Part shown: positions 50,701 to 59,700 of the stretch, one piece after another | How positions within the stretch are numbered: position 1 is the first letter of the stretch | Layout of the letters: each line of letters begins with the position of its first letter | DNA from: Apostichopus japonicus | Lineage: Eukaryota > Echinodermata > Holothuroidea > Aspidochirotida > Stichopodidae | Direction: 5' to 3' | DNA: 64,000 nt | Assembly: GCF_037975245.1 (NCBI RefSeq) | Contig: NC_092563.1 | Coordinates: 11,437,001-11,501,000, forward strand | The notes under the pieces: model-generated | The model's database searches: none | Seen by the model: the letters and a program-made list of their open reading frames with translations, nothing else | What the model was told of the DNA's origin: nothing | Program-made: the position numbers and the translations under genes

Positions 50701-53700
50701 ACCATGGGTACCCCCTAGAGTAGCTTCTCATGAGAATTAGCCATTGTAAATGGCCCAACTGGCAAAGGAATAACTACATCTTATCCTCCCTCAAATCAAC
50801 ATGTACTAGTTATCATGGGTCACACACTTTGGCCTCATTTTACACTGTCATATTGCTTCAAACATGTCACATGACCAAAATTGTTTTGATTAGCATCATG
50901 CGTCTGCATTGAGTAACAGATTGATTCATACATTTCCTTAACAATTGCCAAATTAAGACAAAAAATCTGCCTGAAGTCCATTCTTTAGTAAAATGTTTTC
51001 TCTTCAATATAAATTTCCACATAACTGATAGCCAAAGCTCAGCAGAATTTTGACCCTGGTTTGGCAACTTGACTTTTTGACCATGTCCAAACTTATGAAG
51101 TCTGTTCAAGTGAAGGTGCAAAAACTGTGTAAGAGAAACAGCTACTTACTGCAACTAATTTCATTCTTTTAATGTATGCTCAAGATGATCCCTGATCTAT
51201 TATTCTGTATTTCTTGTACCCTTTTAATTAAACCTAGGTTGGTGAAAATCTGAGCAAACCTCTAGAAAAGATATAGGTTTTACTCATTCTTCCTGTTGGC
51301 TGTCAATGACTTTGTAAAACCTTATATCTTTCATCCCTGTGATTTTTCACTTATCCCGCTACCAACTGATACCTCATTTCAAATTTAGAAGGGGAAAAAA
51401 ATCAAAAAATAAAGGCAGGTGAAGCTCTGTTTGATAAAAAAAAGGTACATTTCGGTCAATTAAGTGTATTGTGCTTACAAGTTTTTAGAGTCTGACCTCC
51501 CTAAAAACCAACAGAATTTGTTGTACTCACTAGGGTGGTTCTCTTTATAAAGTATGTTCAATTCTAGTTGTAATGCTGAAGTAAATGTTTACAGGGTTTT
51601 CAGACTTTGATCTTGACCTCAGATGATCTTTGACAACTACATATAACACAACAGGGTTGTACTTACGTTGGCTCTTACTTGTAAATTTTGTGCTGTGGAA
51701 AGCGACTAGTGTATGCCATACCAATAAACAGAACTGATCATTTTGTATTCAGTCTGAGCTACTCATTTGTAGGTTTTAGTCTATGAGAATCCATCTAAGA
51801 AATCCTTAACAAGCAGGGTCCAGCAATCCTACTTGTTCACCACATGTACTTTTTGAGTTCTATGAAACTCGGAAAACTTTTGAGAAAAAAATTGTTAGTA
51901 TAATAATGTAGTTTGACATGTATTGCATTGGCCTCTTTGTAAGCGTTCATGTTTGTGATTTGTTTCCCAAAAAAGTTTGTGTCCTGCCTTTGTAACAGTG
52001 CTAACTTATGACTGAGGCTACAAAGGCTACACCCATTGTCCACCAAGTGTGAAGGACTTGGCCTACACTTGAGGAGTTCCCGTCAATATGTGCTTTCACA
52101 TACATACACACCTGTTGACACACATTATAATTTGACCCCCATCCCAAAGTACATCACACGCTTTTGTGCTACCCTATGGTATTGCTGATTAAAACACAAG
52201 GCCACTTAGGGATGTGAGATGGGCAACAAGTTTCCTACAATTTAGAACCATCTAATGAAGTAGATCTCATTCCCCGGGCATATATGTCCACAACTATGCA
52301 CTGGGCAAGATCTAATGTGCGTTGTGCGATATTGTATTATCTAACAGTATCCAACTCTTGTAAGCTAAGGATAGAGTAAATAGAAGCTGTTTTGATTTAC
52401 CTCTGCAATCATGAAAAGAAACAAATTCCATCCATAACTGTGACCAACATACAGACAGAGTCCCCCAAGGATGCTGGTTACTGCAAATATGCTGGCTAAC
52501 AGTGCCAAAACTTTGACATGAGTGGCATTAGTGGTAGCTGGCGAAAAGGAAAGCTGCAACAAAAGTCCAAGAAATTTTGTATCCATTAAGAATAATATAA
52601 ACTACAAATGAAAGAAACTGAAACTTTCCTTGTCTTGAGGAATGTTGTCTATAGTTAGAAAGAACACCTTGAAGTCAGCACAGGGTTAGAGAAGGCATTT
52701 ATACCTAACCATTTGTCTTTGCTAAAGTGAATCCAGTATAAGGTCCTTCCAGCATTATTGCTATTGTGTGTGCAGAATTATGACTTCCTAAAATCAAACA
52801 AGTGGCTTTGATGGTGCTGGTACTTGAATCTTCTAAACATCCAAACACATTAATTTCTTATGCGCTGGGTATATTTTCTGGTGGTCTTGACTTTTTCCCT
52901 GTATGAGGTTAAGTCTTTTAGTCCATATCTTTTCATGCTTGAACTTTGGCAACTCTGGTGATCTAATTCTGTCACTTCTGACAGTGACAGGCAATGATTT
53001 ATATGTTTTAAGGGAATGAGTATGCATGGCCCATATCCTTCCAGGGTAGTCTGAAAGGAAACTAAATTTGTGAGTTATGTTTAGAAATAGTAACTAAGGA
53101 CAACTGGGCAATACTGTAAGACTTGTTATCTTAAGTTTGCTAGTGTTACCTTCATGTAACATACCTGCGTCTGAAGACAACACATTAATCTCTTAATTAA
53201 CATGTCACTTTCGTAGCTCTGTAAAAGTTGCCAACTTTCTACTGAAATCACCGAGCGCACCGCCACGACCAGACCATCAGGTGCCACGAAATGCAACTCT
53301 GCTTAAAATTTCGGGAACATCAAACATTATCATAAAGCGCATCATGTATGTTTGGAGCGTGTTAACACTTGTAAGGTTTTTTTTTTTCCCTCACTGTGCT
53401 GGGGTTTTATGGTCCACTTTTGAAATGTTGGCAAATTACTAACTCTTGTTTTCCTAAGTTAATCACCAAAGAAAATGAAAAGCTTATTCCATGGGATCGC
53501 TCACATATTTGACAGCTTGTTGCTGCAGAGGTTGAGCTCACATGCGCTAAGCAAGGTACCTGAAAGATTGCTTGGGCCACCCCTCCTCCTCTCTTAAGAT
53601 ATGGCTTAATATATTGTTGCACATTTTTTTGGCAGTTTGCCAGGGTTCTAAGAAGTTTCCTTTGGTGGCTCAGAATGGAATGCAAATTAATTCAACTTAA

Positions 53701-56700
53701 GCACTGAAATTTATTACGGTAAATCCCGTTAACTTGCGGGAGTCGGGCATTGATGTTTATGCAATGCAAGATCCAAGAGCTACCACTGTAGCAAAGTCCA
53801 TCTTCGAAAAATATCTTAACAATAATGATGTACTGTACCTTTCCTGGATTCCCCCAGATCAAGGTAGACAGTTCGAAAATGATCTCATGCAAACTCTTTG
53901 TGAAAATTTAGGTATCAATAAGATGAGAACGATGCTATATTATCCACACGCTGATGGTTTGATAGACAGTTTTATCCTAAGTTACAAGAACAACTATATA
54001 CAAAGGAATATAGCTGATAAGGATGCGAGTCACTTCGCCCAACAACCATTTCGCCCAACTGCCATTTCGCCCAACCAGCCTGGTCATTTCGCCCAACCGC
54101 GTTGGTCATTTCGCCCAACCAGCATGGTCGGTTCGCCCAACCGTGTTGGTCATTTCGCCCAACCGTGTTGGTCATTTCGCCCAACCGTGTTGGTCATTTC
54201 GCCCAACCTTATTTTTACTAATATAATAATATAACCGTTTCTATTTCACTCAGTGGCGTAGGAAGGTACTTTTGAGTGGGGGGGCTGAAGACTGATGGCT
54301 GGTCTGGGGAGGGGTCATAGCATAGGCATATGGGACCATTTCAGTTTGGGGGGCAGAAATTTTTGAGCCCGGAAGTTCCCATGACACTATCTAAGCGGAG
54401 CGCCACCATCGGTTGGCGCGTAGCGTACAAGAAAAATTTTGGCAAAAATGCCTCTCAGATTGCAGGAAATGGCACTTCTGAGGCCTTGCAAGTTGCATCA
54501 AAACATTCTTTATTTTATAACCTCACGTTTTAGAACTTTACACTTCCCCAAAATTTGGTAAATTAGAAGAAGAAAAATGGTAACATCACTTTGAAGGGGA
54601 AAAATTGGACAGTATATTTTTTAAGCTCCTTTTTAGTTACCGTATTTATTTTTTTAATACAGTACTCAGCTACCTCCAGAAAAACATACATTGTTCAACG
54701 ACACGTATGCGGGATAATGTCGCTGTGTCAGATGAGACTGCAATTTTTCTCACAAAAAAAAAGTATAAAATATAACAAAGAATATGATAAATCTGTACTT
54801 GAAGGCTTGTAGCCCCCCCCCACCCCTTACCATCCATGAAAAAGAAAATGTTTCTTATATACACTCATATCGGAAATGTCCAGGTGTACAGTTGACTAGT
54901 TAGAAAAAAAAATTGATCGTGCAAAAAGCGTGGTAGCCCAGATGAGCTGCGCTTACGGTTGTGTTACACGGAAATATTCGGGCATCATGATGCTAAATAA
55001 AGTAAACATGGAACTGTCGGGCAAAAATTTGAAAAAGATCCGGGCAAGCTACTGCATATTTATATATATATATAAAAAAAAATCTCCTCTTAGGCTGCCC
55101 GAATTTTTCAGGACTTTTGCCCGAATTTCTTGTCCTCTGGAAATTAAGGGGGGCATTCTGCCCCCGCCTCATACGTCTATGGGTCTAAGGGGAGGGGGTG
55201 TCCCTCTCCCCTTTGGATTTTTTTCCATTTCCAGGTAGCCTCAGATGCAATTTGGTGCAATATAGCACACTTCAACACCCACTCCATTTTGTAAACTTAA
55301 TTTTGTATTTTCACCTGGCCTTAGATGCAATTTGGTGCTCCAAATGAATTTTTTTTCTCATTTGGAAATGAAAAAGGGGTTTTCTGACTTGCGAAGCGGG
55401 GGGGCGGAATGATACTTCCGCCCCTCCACATTTTTCACTGGGGGGCTGGTGCCCCCCAGCCCCCCCGGTTCCTACGCCCTTGATTTCACTAGTTCAATTT
55501 GATTTATTTTGGGTTATATTATTGGTAGTTATATTATGTTTATCTAGTTCTACATAGTGTTAATCTAATGTTATACAAACACAGGGGAATCGGTCTTCAT
55601 AAAAACCTATCAAACCTAACCCCTAAAATACTGGTCCATCCTACTGACTAACAATTCCGGAACGTTAAGTGAAAAACAATATATATATAAAACCCGTCCG
55701 TAATATTTATCAATGTAACCACATATGTAATCACATATGTAGGCCTAATCAATTTAACCACGACTTCAAGTTTCCTTAATACTCGGTTCGTATCCCGTAA
55801 CGTTAACAATTCCCGACTGTTTACTATCAAACCTATCAAACCTAACCCCTAAAACACTGATCCATCCTCAAGATTACTTAATATTCGGTTCGTATTCTGT
55901 AACGTTTCCTTACTAAAGTTATACAAAGAAAAGGACTTCAAGTTTCCTTAATATTCCTTAATATTCGAACGTTTACTATCAAACCTAACCCCCAACACAC
56001 TGATCGGTCCTCAAGTTTCCTTAATATTCGGTTCGTATCCTGTAACTTTAACAATTCCCGAACGTTTACTTTTCAAGTATCATATTTAATCAAGGTTGGG
56101 CGAAATGACCAGGCTGGTTGGGCGAAATGACCAGGCTGGTTGGGCGAAATGACCAGGCTGGTTGGGCGAAATGACCAGGCTGGTTGGGCGAAATGACCAG
56201 GCTGGTTGGGCGAAATGGTAAGGTTGGGCGAAATGGCAGTTGGGCGAAATGGTTGTTGGGCGAAGTGTCCTGCTTCCGCTGATAATGGAAGTGAATGGGA
56301 TTCTTTCTCAAAGTCTGTTTGCATTTAACATCTTAATGACATAGTAGTACAGGTTTTAGGCCATTCTTTCTACTCCATGGGAGAGAACAAAGAACTTTTA
56401 TGTTAGCTTGGCTTCAAGTGTCCCAACCACTATTACAGTAGGTCCTATGCAATGCCTGATTAGTTTGCAATTTCTCTTCACAGAAAGTAGTCTGGAGTAT
56501 TTAAAGATGTTGCTGAATTTGGTAATCGGATTACGGACACTCAGAAGTCAAATTATGGCAGGAAGACTAGGTTTCAATCATATTCACCTGGAGATTTGGT
56601 ATTGGTTGATATTCCCAAGGTCCATTTATGGTACTATAGGCACTTTTGAACAATGCCGCGGGGGCCTACTGTTGGATATCAAGTATGAGATCTGAAGGAT

Positions 56701-59700
56701 CCTGTGAAACCACTTTGTTCAATCCATCATAATTGGTTCAAGCAATATAGGTCAAAACTGGCAGAACTGGCAAATGTTAAGCCCACAGATTTTGATAAGG
56801 AACTGGACTGTCATGTAACGTTGAACTAAATTATCTCTTACAATATGGATACTGTAAAATACCATGTTCAAGTATACATAGACACAGGATTCTGTTTTCA
56901 TTTTGACTCAAAAGTTCAGAATGCACCTGATATATGCATGAGGTTCTCTTCATAATACATTGATCTGAAGTGTTTTAATATAGAAGGGCCAATGTATCTA
57001 ATATGCTATGAAAGATTTTAAAATGACTCAACGTAACTGCAGTAGGTAACTCACATATTCAAATCTGTCCTTGGAAAGCTGAGCAAAGGCATGAAGAAAA
57101 GCAAATGTGGCAAACCATGCCACCCAGAAGATCATTTCCTCTAAGGTCTGTACATTAAGCACTCCAAATACCACAATAAACTTGTAAAATGCAAAGTTCC
57201 ATAGTTTATCTCTGACATGCTGCAAAACAAAATAAGAAAAGAAAAGATACTATACATTTATGCAAGCAGATTTTTCAAAGAACTTCCAAGGTCATCTGTT
57301 GGACCACCTGTACTTTGCTTGTCTGAACAGCAAAGTTGGTAATTTGCAAAATAGGGTCTATCATCAGTGAGGTAGGAAAAAAGTATCACATTGAAGTGCA
57401 ATATTAAGCAGTGCCACTGAATTGAATGTGTACAGGTTTCATGGTCGAATGTTCTAATGTTATGATTTGTGCATATTAACCTTAAACCAGGCTGATTACA
57501 TTCTAAATACAGTAAAACTAACATGAACAGTGATGGAAGCTCCACAAATGGGACAACATACAATGAGTACAGAGTGTGCTCAAATATATGTGAAGGCAGT
57601 TAGCGATGTACTTAGCCATGTCCAATTTTAAAGAGCACTGCACTGCATTATTATCACTCTTTTTAAGTTCTGTTGTACCAAACATGTGGCTGGTTTAATA
57701 CTTTGAACATATTAGTTCCTATTCCTTAAAAATACTGTGTTATTTGAACAGGTTTATAACTGGAATTCATCTGGTTATTTGCATATGATCATGCAAAAAT
57801 GATACACTTTGACATTATTTTCCAAGTTTGCCTGACCAGTGTGTCTGTTGAACCACATTGAAGGATAACTTGGAACTCTCATCTCAGATGATTGGACGAT
57901 GGGTAAAAATCAGTCCAGATGTATCCAAAGGTCATAATTTCTATAATGAGTAACATCATTAAGCTAATATTTAATTTCTTTTGTATGTTGACTAACTTAC
58001 AGTTGGGCCTCCTATTAAAAGGAAAGTCAAGGAGGAAATTTAATTTGGACTGCTAAGAGGAACATGAATGCAAACATCCTAAGGTATTTTGCATTTAATT
58101 CTGAACTGTTGCATTTTGAGATGAAAACATTTGAAGATGCTTAAATTGCCTGCTTTAACCAGCAAGCTGAATGACTTAGTGATTCCTTGCTGTATTTTAT
58201 ATGAAAATATTCAACAATAACTAGAGCACCAATGGTGCAGAAGCTCATACCTTTTCGAGCTTAAAAATGTAGGGCCCAAAAACTTATGGCCCACCAAATT
58301 TCAGGCCATTTGTCAGATTCCACCAATTTGGGCCCATGAGGGATAACCCCCCCCCCTCCGTTAGCAGAATCCTGGCCACACCACTGGCTATAATTCCTAT
58401 TTTCCCCTTTAAATCCTATTTTACCCACTCTCTCAAACAATGCCACTGACCTACCCTATTAAACTTTCTCCCCTCTACCTGAGCAGACATAACTTCACAA
58501 GCACTCCCTACAAGACATAACTTCACAAGCTGCCTACATACCTCAGGCTCAAAGACTCCTAAGAATCGGCAAGTGCTGATTGGCTATAGGGCTCTCATGC
58601 TTACAGTTCAACAGTTAATAACAACTCCCAATACTGCTTTAATTCCACTAACAGCCTCTGCAGAGCTTAACCACAAATGTAAACAAACACTGCAGAGACT
58701 GGGAGACAAATTAAAGGAGCTTTGGAAAAAGGTGAAGGCTCAGATTTTTTTAAACAATGGGGATTAATTGTAATTAATTAACTTTTGACCAAAAATTATT
58801 AGGCATCACCTGATTCATACACAATCCAACAATCATCAGTTCAACTTTGAATATGATCCATCAAAATCTTGAGGAGATTGAGATATTTGAAAATATTACA
58901 AAGAATGACCCCCGATGACCCCCTAAATGACATTTGACCCTAATGTTCCGAACACCCCTCGTAACCCTCATCCTGAGGAACGTTGTGACCAAGTTTCATT
59001 ATAACTGGCCATACACTGTATGAACGAAAGCAATTTGAAAATATAGGGCCGGGCCACAAAAGACCCCTAGTTGATCTTTGATCTTAAATTCATGAACACC
59101 CTGGAGGTAAAACTTCCATAGTACTATCGTGACAAACCCTCAACATTGTACCATGGAATCTGTAGGAGAAGAAGCATTTTGCGTATTTCCACAAAATGGC
59201 CCATTACGGCCCACAGGTGACCTTTGACCCCAAATTTTGGACCATCTCTGATGGCCCTATACCCAATGGTCCTTGTGTCCAAGTTTCATGAAATTCCATC
59301 AAACACTCTGCGAGTGGGAGCGGTTTTACCAATTGTTGACGGATAGAGTGATAGAGTGATAGAATGATAGAATGATAGAGTGATAGACGCCCCAGTGTAA
59401 CAATAGCTCACACCAGCATGCTGGTATGAGCTAACACCAGCATGCTGGTATGAGCTAACAATGCACACAAGAGTTGTAAAGTACTGACCACTATTGACTT
59501 AAAGTAATCAACAAGGATCTTGTACTTAATGTGCACCTACTATCAACTATACAGTTCATACATGCTTAACTTTGAGAATTTGACTTCTCTTCAGTGACCT
59601 CAAATGATTCTTTGACCTACACAGACCAAACAGGATTTTTGTGTGAAGTTCAATCAAGCTTTAACTTTAGCATTTATTTGTTTACAAGGTTTTCAGACTT

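Larger units (their letters stand above)
54021..56277. mobile_element. 2257-bp element with tandem-repeat inverted ends ('ttgggcgaaatg' element)
   Basis: Flanked by a perfect 8-bp duplication GCTGATAA (54013-54020 and 56278-56285). Terminal sequences GGATGCGAGTCACTTCGCCC and, inverted, GGAAGCAGGACACTTCGCCC match at 16 of 20. Each end continues as inverted arrays of a 22-bp unit (TTTCGCCCAACCAGCCTGG type): about 54031-54210 at the left and 56091-56268 at the right. The core carries a nested hAT-like MITE and otherwise no ORF. The structure is like foldback/TU-type elements. The 8-bp duplication points to a hAT-like mobilising enzyme. Confidence 0.88.

Noticed and set aside
53972-56324. Open frames of 65-166 codons over the 'ttgggcgaaatg' arrays
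   Set aside because: Periodic translations of the 22-bp unit (FAQPAWSFRPT patterns) in several frames; not a protein gene.
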